A stretch of DNA of 8,628 nt from positions 1 through 8,628 of the forward strand of contig JAGDAM010000180.1 in the NCBI GenBank assembly GCA_017959485.1. Direction: 5' to 3'. The notes under the pieces are model-generated. The model was given only the letters and a program-made list of their open reading frames with translations. It had not been told where the DNA came from and ran no database searches. Below, piece by piece: positions 1 through 6,557 of this stretch (position 1 is the stretch's first letter; every line of letters begins with the position of its first letter). Both the position numbers and the translations under genes were made by a program. The DNA is from Clostridia bacterium. GTDB lineage: Bacteria > Bacillota_A > Clostridia > Oscillospirales > CAG-272.

Positions 1-1138
1 CGAACTCTATCTAGAGGGCGCCGACCAGTACCGCGGCTGGTTCCAGGCGTCGCTTCTGACCGCCGTCGGTTCCGGCAGGACCGAAGCCCCCTTCCGCGAA
101 GTCCTGACTCACGGATGGACTGTCGACGGAGAGGGAAAAGCGATGCACAAATCGCTCGGCAACTCCATCTCTCCCGACGACATCATCAAAAAATACGGCG
201 CCGACCTTGTGCGCCTCTGGGTCGCTTCAAGCGATTACAGCGTCGACGTGCGCTGCTCCGACAGCATCTTCAAGCAGCTGTCCGAGGCCTACCGCAAGAT
301 CAGAAACACCGCCCGCATCATTCTCGCCAATCTCGGCGACTTCGATCCGGATAAGGATTCGGTCCCGGTATCCGAGCTTCCCGAGATCGACAGATGGGCG
401 CTCTGCCGCCTGAACTCGCTCATTTCGGTATGCGCGGAGGGATACGCCGGATATCAGTTCCATACCGTTTATCACGCGGTCAACAATTTCTGCACGGTTG
501 ATATGTCGAAGCTCTATATCGACATCACGAAGGACAGAGTATACGTCGAGCCCGCCGCGTCGAAGGCGCGCCGATCGGCACAGACGGTAATGTATATTGT
601 CATCGACGCGATGACGAGAATATTCGCTCCGCTGCTCGCCTTCACCGCCGAGGAGATCTGGCAGGCGATGCCGCACCGCGCCTCGGACGACAGGAGAAGC
701 GTATATCTGAATATGATGCCGAAGCAGGTCGAAGGAGCCGCTTTCGACGGTCTGTCCCGCTGGGAGCGTCTGTTCGAGATCCGCGACGACGTTATGAAGG
801 CGCTTGAAATCGCCCGCGCCGACAAGATGATCGGCAAGTCGCTCGACGCGAAAATCACCGTTTATACAACCGACGACGAGATCGCGGCTCTGCTCTCGGG
901 CTTTACCGCCGACGAGCTCAAATCGGTCTTCATCACGTCGGGTGCGAAAGTCGTAAAAGGCGATCCCTCCGGCCCCGCCTTCCGTCCCGAGGACGGCCGC
1001 CCGATCGCCGTCGTCACCGAGCCGGCCGACGGCCGCCGCTGCGACAGGTGCTGGGGATACGAAACCGAAGGCGAAGAGACGCCCGACGGCGGCTTCCTCT
1101 GCCGCCGCTGCGGTAGGATAGTCTCGTTTATCGGCTGA
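1..1138 (+). CDS. ileS: Isoleucine-tRNA ligase, C-terminal part (5' end outside window)
   Basis: Charges tRNA-Ile with isoleucine in the cytoplasm. The frame is open from base 2 and gives about 378 residues, roughly the last 40% of a normal bacterial IleRS. It opens with YLEGADQYRGWFQ, typical of the class I Rossmann catalytic domain. The signature loop follows as AMHKSLGN (from base 137), an accepted variant of KMSKS that keeps the second lysine. An anticodon-binding helical domain comes next, with recognisable DRWALCRLNSL and APLLAFTAEEIW blocks. The end is a zinc finger with two CxxC pairs (about 1040-1111, CDRC and CRRC), the C-terminal IleRS zinc site known to be needed in the bacterial enzyme. 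The stop is TGA at 1136-1138. lspA begins 7 bases on, so the two are probably co-transcribed. Identification is secure; only the upstream portion is missing. Confidence 0.97.
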   Translation, partial: ELYLEGADQYRGWFQASLLTAVGSGRTEAPFREVLTHGWTVDGEGKAMHKSLGNSISPDDIIKKYGADLVRLWVASSDYSVDVRCSDSIFKQLSEAYRKIRNTARIILANLGDFDPDKDSVPVSELPEIDRWALCRLNSLISVCAEGYAGYQFHTVYHAVNNFCTVDMSKLYIDITKDRVYVEPAASKARRSAQTVMYIVIDAMTRIFAPLLAFTAEEIWQAMPHRASDDRRSVYLNMMPKQVEGAAFDGLSRWERLFEIRDDVMKALEIARADKMIGKSLDAKITVYTTDDEIAALLSGFTADELKSVFITSGAKVVKGDPSGPAFRPEDGRPIAVVTEPADGRRCDRCWGYETEGEETPDGGFLCRRCGRIVSFIG

Positions 1139-1145
1139 TACCGGC

Positions 1146-1658
1146 ATGCTTATCTGCTTTCTGATCGCCGCCGCCGTTATCGCCGCGGACCAGGGCTCAA
1201 AAGTTCTGGTCATGCGCGGAATGGCGGTAGGCGAGTCGGTCGACCTGATTCCGGGCGTCTTCAGGTTCACCTATATCCGGAATCCCGGCGCCGCCTTCGG
1301 CATGCTCTCGGAGCACAGATGGATTTTCATACTGCTTTCGGCGGTCGCGATAGTCGGTGTAATCGTCTTCGTCGTCCTGAAGAAGCCGAAGGACAAACTG
1401 CTCACCGTCTCCCTGGGACGTGTGCTCGGAGGCGGGATAGGCAATATGATCGACCGGATCTTCCTCGGAGACGTGACCGATTTTCTCGATTTTTACCTGA
1501 TCCCCGTCTGGAAATGGATTTTTAACGTCGCCGACGCCTGTGCCTGCGTCGGTGCAGGACTTCTGATGCTTTATCTGATAGCCGATACCGTCCGCTCCGA
1601 AAAGGAGGAGCGCGCGAAAAAGGCGCAGCAGTCCGGGGAAGGCGAAAATCATGAGTAA
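1146..1658 (+). CDS. lspA: Lipoprotein signal peptidase (signal peptidase II)
   Basis: Membrane aspartyl protease that removes the signal peptide from prolipoproteins after diacylglyceryl transfer to the lipobox cysteine. The 170-residue length is normal. Conserved blocks are all present: D15 in the first membrane helix (AADQGSK), N46 in RNPGAAFG, GGGIGNMIDR (N100, D103), and the catalytic aspartates D112 (VTDFLDF) and D130 (FNVADA), 18 residues apart as expected. Four hydrophobic segments lie near residues 1-16, 57-78, 86-106 and 129-147. The tail (150-170) is charged and cytoplasmic. No strong Shine-Dalgarno precedes the ATG, so translation is probably coupled to ileS, whose stop lies 7 bases upstream. 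The stop TAA overlaps the next gene by 8 bases. The ileS-lspA-rluD order is common in Firmicutes. The lipoprotein encoded at 3869 is a plausible substrate. Confidence 0.96.
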   Translation: MLICFLIAAAVIAADQGSKVLVMRGMAVGESVDLIPGVFRFTYIRNPGAAFGMLSEHRWIFILLSAVAIVGVIVFVVLKKPKDKLLTVSLGRVLGGGIGNMIDRIFLGDVTDFLDFYLIPVWKWIFNVADACACVGAGLLMLYLIADTVRSEKEERAKKAQQSGEGENHE

Positions 1659-2661
1659 CCCGGAAACCCTTTTCTCTCAGCCGCCGGTCTTCGACGACGA
1701 GGGACAGGTGTACGTCTATACGGTCGGGGAGGAGGATCTGCCCTGCCGCCTCGACCATTTTCTCGCGGCGCGTTCCGCCGCCGAACCGACGCCGCTGTCG
1801 CGATCCCGCGCGGCGGCGCTCTGCCTTGACGGGAGGGTTACCGTCAACGGACGCGCCGATACCAAAAACGCTAAGCTTAAGGCGGGCGATACCGTCGCCG
1901 CCTTTCTTCCGCCGCCCGCCGAACTCGACCTTCAGCCGGAGGATATTCCGCTCGACGTCGTCTTCGAGGACGGAGATATCATCGTCGTAAACAAGCCTCA
2001 GGGGATGGTGGTCCATCCGGCGCCCGGGCATCCTTCGGGTACGCTCTGTTCCGCGCTGCTCTTCCACTGCGGAGACAGTCTGTCGGGCATCGGCGGTGTG
2101 TCGCGCCCGGGGATCGTCCACCGGATCGACAAGGACACGTCGGGGCTGATCGTCGCCGCGAAAAACGATTTAGCGCACGCGTCGCTCGCGGCTCAGATCA
2201 AGGAGCACAGCGCCCGCAGGACCTACGAGGCGATCGTTGCCGGCACTCCCGGTAAAGGTGAGACCGGCGGTACCGTCGATCTGCCGATCGGAAGGCATCC
2301 GGTCGACCGGAAAAAGATGGCTGTCAGACTCGGCGATCCCTGCGCGCGCGAAGCCGTCACACATTGGGAGATAATATCTTCCGTCGGCGCTTATTCGCAT
2401 ATAAGATGCCGCCTTGAGACGGGCAGGACGCACCAGATCAGGGTGCATATGTCCTATACCGGTCACCCCGTCCTCGGAGACCCGCTTTACGGGGGTGATT
2501 CCGACCGTTTCGTGACGCTTCATCCGTCTCTTTTCAAAGGGCAGATGCTCCACGCGGCCGCTCTTGAGCTGACACACCCGAGGAGCGGCGAGCGGATGAC
2601 CTTCAGCGCGCCTCCGCCCGAAAACTTTCGGAGGGCCCTCGGGCTGATTTTTGACTCATGA
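1651..2661 (+). CDS. RluA/RluD-family 23S rRNA pseudouridine synthase
   Basis: Isomerises specific uridines in RNA, most likely 23S rRNA, to pseudouridine. The 336-residue protein has an N-terminal S4-type RNA-binding domain (about 32-88, including LDHFLAA and GRVTVNGR). The catalytic domain includes VVNKPQGMVVHPAPG (112-126), the active-site block GIVHRIDKDTSG with catalytic D160, and RTHQIRVH (259-266). Domain order and length match RluD-like enzymes of Firmicutes, often named RluD or YlyB, but the target uridine cannot be read from sequence, so no symbol is given. GGGGAAGG at 1635-1642 is a good ribosome binding site 8 bases before the ATG, inside the lspA end. The stop TGA shares bases with the ATG of the next frame (ATGA, 2658-2661). 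Adjacency to lspA is a frequent Firmicutes arrangement. Confidence 0.93.
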   Translation: MSNPETLFSQPPVFDDEGQVYVYTVGEEDLPCRLDHFLAARSAAEPTPLSRSRAAALCLDGRVTVNGRADTKNAKLKAGDTVAAFLPPPAELDLQPEDIPLDVVFEDGDIIVVNKPQGMVVHPAPGHPSGTLCSALLFHCGDSLSGIGGVSRPGIVHRIDKDTSGLIVAAKNDLAHASLAAQIKEHSARRTYEAIVAGTPGKGETGGTVDLPIGRHPVDRKKMAVRLGDPCAREAVTHWEIISSVGAYSHIRCRLETGRTHQIRVHMSYTGHPVLGDPLYGGDSDRFVTLHPSLFKGQMLHAAALELTHPRSGERMTFSAPPPENFRRALGLIFDS

Positions 2662-2747
2662 CAAACGATAAAACCGGGATTTTTCGCGGATATATGATCG
2701 TTACCGATCTCGACGGCACCTTTTTCGGTCCGCACGCCGCGAGGATA

Positions 2748-2750
2748 TAG
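2748..2750 (+). other. In-frame amber codon inside the HAD frame
   Basis: TAG lies in the sequence read as HAARI*RNIEAVKRF, between the catalytic DLDGT and the helix that normally follows it in Cof-type HADs. Upstream and downstream of it the same frame encodes family-typical residues, so no frameshift is involved. None of the seven other coding units in the window whose ends are visible terminates with TAG: the stops are TGA or TAA. One-base changes from CAG, AAG, GAG, TCG, TGG or TTG could have made it. Confidence 0.9.
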
Positions 2751-3545
2751 CGCAATATCGAAGCGGTAAAGCGGTTTACCGCGGGGGGAGGAATCTTTAC
2801 AGTCGCCACGGGGCGCTCGTCCGACGTCGTCGCCGACGCGCTGCCGGACCTGCGCGAACTGGTAAACGCGCCGGTCATCGGCTGCAACGGGGCTCAGCTT
2901 TACGACGCCGCGGCCGGCGTTACGACGGCCGAGCGTCCGCTTCCGCCCGACGTCGGAGAGGTTTTCGACTATATACTCGAAAAGTATCCGGATTACGGGA
3001 TGCGGATTTCGGTGCCCGGCGGGTTTCTCGTTTCGCGGGAGAATTACGACAAATCAGCCATGCTCCGACGCGATCTTTCAAGAGCCCGCGCGTCGAGAGT
3101 GGCCTTTCTCCCCCGTTCCGAGTGGGGCAGCTTAAAGTGGTACAAACTGGTGGTCAGGGCCGAGCCCGGGGAGGTGGATGCCCTGCGCGCAGATATCGAA
3201 TCGGCTTTCCCGGGACGGTACTGCCTTTCGAAGTCCGGCAGCACCTTTTTTGAACTTCAGTCAAAAGATACAGACAAGGCCTTCTGGTTCGGCATGCTCC
3301 GCGAATACGGGGCAAAGCACACGGGAATTCCGCCCGTCGTCATTGCCGCGGGCGATTACGAAAACGATCTGCCGATGCTCCGCGCGGCCGACGTCGGCGT
3401 CTGTCCCGCAAACGCGACCGAAGAGGTAAAGCGCGAAGCCGATTTCTGCCTCTGCACCAATACCGAAGGTTTGATAGGAGATATCGTGGAACAGATTGAG
3501 ATTTTGTCAGTGAGGCCTAAAGCGGTCTCGGAAGCGGCCGCCGCC

Positions 3546-3728
3546 GACGGTCTGTTCGTTCAGGCGGTCGACAGTGTCGTCGAAAGTGGAAGGACCGAGA
3601 AGATGTTTTTGCAGCGCACTTTCGGGATCGGTTACAACCGCGCGTTCCGGCTGATAGAAAGTATGGAGCGCTGCGGTATAATCCGCAGAATACCGGGACA
3701 GGTAAAACCGTATACCATTTTGATATCG
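3546..3728 (+). other. FtsK-gamma-like winged-helix domain at the C-terminus of the HAD frame
   Basis: About 61 residues starting ADGLFVQAVDSVVESG, then LQRTFGIGYNRAFRLIESME, then CGIIRRIPG and a short beta wing. This follows the FtsK/SpoIIIE gamma layout: A-V-x-V helix, QR-x-x-IGYNRAxRLI recognition helix, then ME-x-x-GI. From family knowledge, the E. coli FtsK residues that contact KOPS DNA are an N, an R four residues on, and an E three beyond that. Here N, R and E occur with that spacing in YNRAFRLIE. No translocase motor domain (Walker A/B) is present. The fold call is strong; binding to a KOPS/SRS-like site is inference. Confidence 0.85.
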
Positions 3729-3797
3729 TCCGGTGCCTGGTCTTCGCTGAAGGATAAGCTCGGTTTGTGATTTTCGCGAATAGCTCAGAAAAAAACG

Positions 3798-3814
3798 CAC
3801 GGTCTGACACCGTG
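3798..3814 (+). terminator. Small perfect hairpin, possible weak terminator or attenuator
   Basis: CACGGT and ACCGTG pair perfectly (6 bp) around a CTGAC loop, 28 bases after the HAD stop. The flanking AGCTC (from 3782) and GAGCT (3814-3818) could form a competing outer stem. Only a short T-containing stretch (TTTGTT) follows, so termination would be weak. It lies in the 98-base gap between the HAD frame and the lipoprotein gene, and may separate or modulate the two units. Confidence 0.35.
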
Positions 3815-3851
3815 AGCTTTGTTCGCGCCGCGTCATCGCTCTACTTTTCAA

Positions 3852-3858
3852 AGAGGAG
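3852..3858 (+). promoter_or_regulatory. Ribosome binding site deciding the lipoprotein start
   Basis: AGAGGAG sits 10 bases before the ATG at 3869, and that start gives a textbook lipoprotein signal peptide. A GTG at 3767 in the same frame would add 34 residues with no signal-peptide character, so it is not used here. Confidence 0.75.
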
Positions 3859-3868
3859 TTTCGGGAAT

Positions 3869-5215
3869 ATGAAAAGGAACTTTTTCAAAATCACCGCTCT
3901 GGCGGCTGCTGTATTATTGATATCGGCGTCGGTTTCCGCCTGCGCGTCGGATACGCTCCCTGAAAACGGCGCGGATACTGCAGGCGATACAGTACCGGCC
4001 GCGGAAGAATCATCCGCCGGGGACACCATTCCCGAAGAAAAGGATTATTTCACCCTGACGGGTGCCGGCGCCGAAAGCTTTACGGTGATCCGGCCCGACG
4101 CAGTCCAGGCGGAAGAAAACAATGAGAACGGCGCGGTCAGGGGCGCGGTAGAGATCAAAAAGCGCCTCGGCGAGATCACCGGTTCAAACTTCCCGATCGC
4201 TTCCGACTGGGAGAAGGGAAATCCGAAGTCGGTCGTTAACGACAATTATGAGATCCTGGTGGGTGAAACCAACCGGGCGGAGACCGAAGCCGCCCGCGCC
4301 GAACTGCCCGATTACGGATATCTGATCAGGGTGGACGGCCGCAAGATCGTCATCCTCGGCACCGATGACGAACTGACTTATCTCGGCTGTCTCGCCTTTC
4401 TTTCCGAAGTCGTCGGCACCTCGGCGGCGGCCGGAGATACCGTCACCGTCAAAAAGGATATTCGGATCTTCGAGGTGCGCCGTCGCGAGACGCTTGCGGA
4501 TTTCATCTCCTCCGGCAAGCCGTACAGAGTGACACTGACCGAAGTTATCTACGCGCGGCCGCTCGACATATACAAGGTCGGGCAGGGAGCCGCGTCGGAC
4601 GGGACCTACGCCTATTTCATACTCCGCACGTCGGGGGACGGCGACGCGATCATTTCAAAATACAAGCTCGATACCGGAGAATTCGTCGGACACAGCCAGC
4701 CATTCCACGTCTTTCACGGCAACGATATGACCTACGACAGCGCAAAGCGGCTGCTGGTTGTGGCGCACGGGTCGTCGGAGGGCAAGATACTGACGACCGT
4801 CAACCCCGATACGCTCGAGGTCGTCGAACAGACGGTGAACATACCCGTCGGATCGGGAGCGATCACCTACAGCGTCGAAAAGGATCTGTACGCGATCAGC
4901 CAGGGCGGGAAGACGCTCTATATCGCCTCGTCCGAATTCAAAGTTCTGAAATCATTCACGCGCACGCCTACCGGGGGATACACCGCCCAGGGAATGGGCT
5001 CGGACGATAAATACATCTATTTCCCGATGAGCGGCTCGGCCGACAACATACTTATGACCTATAACTGGAGCGGTCAGTACGTCACCGACGTTCATCTTCC
5101 GACTGCCTACGAGTCGGAGTCGATGTTCTGGGTCAACGGGACCTATTACGTAAACTTCTACCAGAGCGGGGGAGGGGCTCACCTCTACCGTCTCGACGTC
5201 TACCCTCAGGAATGA
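3869..5215 (+). CDS. Secreted lipoprotein with alpha/beta N-terminal domain and probable beta-propeller
   Basis: Predicted surface-anchored protein of 448 residues; precise function not recognised. MKRNFF is followed by a hydrophobic stretch and the lipobox VSAC, giving a lipidated cysteine at residue 25. Residues 26-60 are an acidic, low-complexity tether with two AGDT(V/I)P repeats. Residues about 65-185 (FTVIRPD, AVEIKKRLGEITG, EILVGETNR, YLIRVDGRKIVILG, YLGCLAFLSEVVG) resemble the small alpha/beta domain found at the N-terminus of some glycoside hydrolases, which suggests but does not prove a carbohydrate link. Residues about 225-445 hold repeated strand-rich blades (NDMTYDSAKRLLVVAH, GAITYSVEKDLYAIS, GMGSDDKYIYFPMSG), consistent with a beta-propeller. 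No hydrolase active site was recognised, so it may bind rather than cleave. The transporter gene begins 19 bases after the stop. Confidence 0.8.
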   Translation: MKRNFFKITALAAAVLLISASVSACASDTLPENGADTAGDTVPAAEESSAGDTIPEEKDYFTLTGAGAESFTVIRPDAVQAEENNENGAVRGAVEIKKRLGEITGSNFPIASDWEKGNPKSVVNDNYEILVGETNRAETEAARAELPDYGYLIRVDGRKIVILGTDDELTYLGCLAFLSEVVGTSAAAGDTVTVKKDIRIFEVRRRETLADFISSGKPYRVTLTEVIYARPLDIYKVGQGAASDGTYAYFILRTSGDGDAIISKYKLDTGEFVGHSQPFHVFHGNDMTYDSAKRLLVVAHGSSEGKILTTVNPDTLEVVEQTVNIPVGSGAITYSVEKDLYAISQGGKTLYIASSEFKVLKSFTRTPTGGYTAQGMGSDDKYIYFPMSGSADNILMTYNWSGQYVTDVHLPTAYESESMFWVNGTYYVNFYQSGGGAHLYRLDVYPQE

Positions 5216-5234
5216 TTAACCGGAGGCGGAACAG

Positions 5235-6245
5235 ATGACTGTATCCATCCCTCTTCTCGTAATATCCGTCGCGACGCTTTTCGGCTATATGCTGATCGGA
5301 TTCGTACTGAAAAAGACGGGAATCGCGCGCGGAGATTTCGCCTCTCCGCTGTCGGTGTTCATTATCTACGCGGCTCAGATCGCGATGTTCCTCCACGGTT
5401 ACATCGAGCCCTTCGACGGGGGAGTTTTCCGCGGGATGATCGCGGTATTCGCGGTGTCATTCGTGATACACGGCGGGTTTTATCTGCTGTCGACCGCTCT
5501 TTTCAAAAAAGCGCCCGAGATGATTAAGAGCGCCCTGATATTCGGCACCGTTTTCTCGAACGCCGGATATATGGGGCTTCCGCTCATAAGCGACGTCCTC
5601 GGAGACAGATATCTCGTTTACGCGACGGTTTATCTCATCTGGTTCAACTTTTTCGCGTACACACTCGGGAGATACGTTTTTTCACACGACCGCACCTATA
5701 TTTCGCTGAAGAAGACGGTGCTCAACCCCGCTGTAATACCGATCGCAATAGGCATTATTCTCTACGTGACGGGAGCCGGCGGCTGGATCGCGTCCGCCGC
5801 GGCGAAGGACGCCTCGGGCGCTCTTATCCGGAACGACGTCGCCGGGCATCTGTGCTCGATCTTCGTCACGATGATCGACACTCTGCGCCGCGCGGTCGCG
5901 CCGGTTTCGATGATTATCATCGGAGTCCGTCTCGCGGAAATCCGTCCGGCAGGCATACTGAAAGACAAATATCTCTATTTCTTCGTCGCGGTGAGACATC
6001 TTCTGTTCCCGCTTCTCGCCTTCTGCGTGATGAAGCCGCTGGAACTTTGCGGGCTGCTGGATAAAACGGTGATGGCCGTCGTGCTCATCCTTTCCTCGGC
6101 TCCCGCCGCCTCGGCGACCGCCATCTTTTCCGAGCTGTTCGGGAAAGGGAAGTGCGACCCCGCGTACGCCGGGAAGCTCGTCGCCGTCAGCACGCTTCTT
6201 TCAATCGCGACGATGCCGGCCGTCGCGCTGCTTTTGCTGATATAA
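5235..6245 (+). CDS. Auxin efflux carrier (AEC) family transporter
   Basis: Integral membrane permease of 336 residues, about ten hydrophobic segments in two inverted halves. Family landmarks are FSNAGYMGLPL (107-117) in the first half; NPAVIPIAIGIILY (164-177) and APVSMIIIGVRLAEI (222-236) mid-protein; and SSAPAASATAIFSELFGKG (287-305) with VSTLLSIATMPAV (318-330) in the second half. Bacterial AEC proteins are thought to move small carboxylates such as malate or malonate, or other organic anions; the substrate here is not readable. GGAGG at 5222-5226, 8 bases upstream, makes the ATG at 5235 a confident start. With only 19 bases after the lipoprotein gene, the two are probably one transcript, though a shared role is not evident. 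The stop is TAA, and a terminator lies 250 bases on. Confidence 0.9.
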   Translation: MTVSIPLLVISVATLFGYMLIGFVLKKTGIARGDFASPLSVFIIYAAQIAMFLHGYIEPFDGGVFRGMIAVFAVSFVIHGGFYLLSTALFKKAPEMIKSALIFGTVFSNAGYMGLPLISDVLGDRYLVYATVYLIWFNFFAYTLGRYVFSHDRTYISLKKTVLNPAVIPIAIGIILYVTGAGGWIASAAAKDASGALIRNDVAGHLCSIFVTMIDTLRRAVAPVSMIIIGVRLAEIRPAGILKDKYLYFFVAVRHLLFPLLAFCVMKPLELCGLLDKTVMAVVLILSSAPAASATAIFSELFGKGKCDPAYAGKLVAVSTLLSIATMPAVALLLLI

Positions 6246-6297
6246 TCACAATATAGTATTTGGGATTTAACCAATATGCTTTGGTATGAATCCGTTC

Positions 6298-6441
6298 TTG
6301 CGCCGAAGGCGCAAATCATAAACCGAAGGTTCAAATCATGCGCCAAAGGCGCAATTCATGCCGAAGGCAAATCATCTCCCGAGAATGAATTGCCGCTACG
6401 CGGCATGATTTGGCTGCGCCATGATTTGCCGCAAGGCGGCA
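6298..6441. repeat. Mirror-symmetric array of seven short hairpins with AAATCATG-type spacers
   Basis: Most of the 312-base intergenic gap 6246-6557 is this element plus the terminator; 6246-6297 is AT-rich with nothing assignable. The left half has four hairpins with 3-base loops: 6298-6314, 6321-6331, 6339-6353 and 6359-6369, with loop spacing of 20, 20 and 18 bases, joined by AAATCAT or AATTCATG. After CTCCCGAGA, the right half has three hairpins (6391-6405, 6411-6421, 6427-6441) joined by the reverse complement, ATGATTT(G). 6333-6359 and 6385-6411 are inverted copies that agree in both 8-base spacer arms but differ in the stem. Stems vary in sequence while staying paired, so structure is conserved over sequence. 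It resembles intergenic palindromic repeats of gut Clostridia. No transposase, target duplication or unique spacers are seen. Confidence 0.85.
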
Positions 6442-6495
6442 GTGGCGAAGGTTTTATTTCGCGAACTGTGACATAATAAAACCAATAAAAAACAG

Positions 6496-6538
6496 GGGCC
6501 GTAAACCCGTCATTAGACGCTTTTACAGCCCTTTTTTT
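6496..6538. terminator. Bidirectional rho-independent terminator between convergent genes
   Basis: The stem is GGGC (6496-6499) with GCCC (6528-6531), a C/A mismatch, GTAAA (6501-6505) with TTTAC (6522-6526), and an inner CGTC-ATTA-GACG hairpin (6508-6519). Seven T residues (6532-6538) follow on the plus strand. On the minus strand the stem is followed by TGTTTTTTATTGG. It therefore suits both the transporter transcript and pepF, whose stop is at 6558-6560. Confidence 0.85.
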
Positions 6539-6557
6539 ATTTAGTTTCTTCCCTCGC

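Larger units (their letters stand above)
2658..3770 (+). pseudogene. Cof-type HAD phosphatase fused to an FtsK-gamma-like domain, interrupted by an amber codon
   Basis: One continuous frame (370 codons) carries a complete HAD-IIB (Cof-type) hydrolase, broken only by TAG at 2748-2750 (codon 31 from the ATG at 2658, codon 19 from the in-frame ATG at 2694). HAD motifs: DLDGT (2706-2720, nucleophile), TVATGRS for motif II, lysine(s) near SKDTDKA for motif III, and GDYENDLPML for motif IV, with a C2B-type cap between motifs II and III. The family usually dephosphorylates sugar phosphates, nucleotides or cofactors; substrate unknown. After a linker, the last ~75 residues resemble the FtsK gamma winged helix. 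The next start in frame, ATG 3000, lacks the nucleophile, so reinitiation there would not give an active phosphatase. The frame downstream of TAG is clean and motif-rich, so the break is recent, a sequencing error, or read through. It overlaps the previous gene by ATGA. Could be an intact CDS if the TAG is an error. Confidence 0.8.

Noticed and set aside
137..160. AMHKS in place of KMSKS in IleRS as a possible defect
   Set aside because: The essential second lysine is kept and this variant is compatible with functional IleRS; the rest of the protein is intact.
227..1270. Long minus-strand open frame opposite ileS and the lspA start
   Set aside because: Arginine/alanine-rich translation without motifs, lying against two well-identified genes; explained by codon bias.
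3000..3770. ATG 3000 as the true start of a self-contained gene
   Set aside because: It begins inside the HAD cap domain without DLDGT or motif II, and the upstream codons in the same frame are plainly homologous HAD sequence; it is the residue of the interrupted frame.
3819..3847. Possible promoter TTGTTC-N17-TACTTT before the lipoprotein gene
   Set aside because: Only three of six bases match in each box, and its predicted start would leave almost no room before the ribosome binding site.
3767..3868. GTG at 3767 as the lipoprotein start
   Set aside because: It would place 34 polar residues before the signal peptide; the ATG at 3869 has the good ribosome binding site and correct lipobox position.
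4211..4218. GAGAAGGG, identical to the B. subtilis SpoIIIE recognition sequence, near the gamma-domain gene
   Set aside because: A single octamer inside a coding region is not evidence of a functional site; genome-wide strand skew would be needed.
6298..6441. CRISPR array
   Set aside because: The near-regular 18-20 base period and palindromes look similar at first, but the units are too short, there are no unique spacers of 25-40 bases, the orientation flips mid-array, and no cas genes are near.
6276..6476. Small open frame (66 codons) across the hairpin array
   Set aside because: It runs through palindromic repeat DNA, has no convincing ribosome binding site, and the peptide only reflects the repeat.
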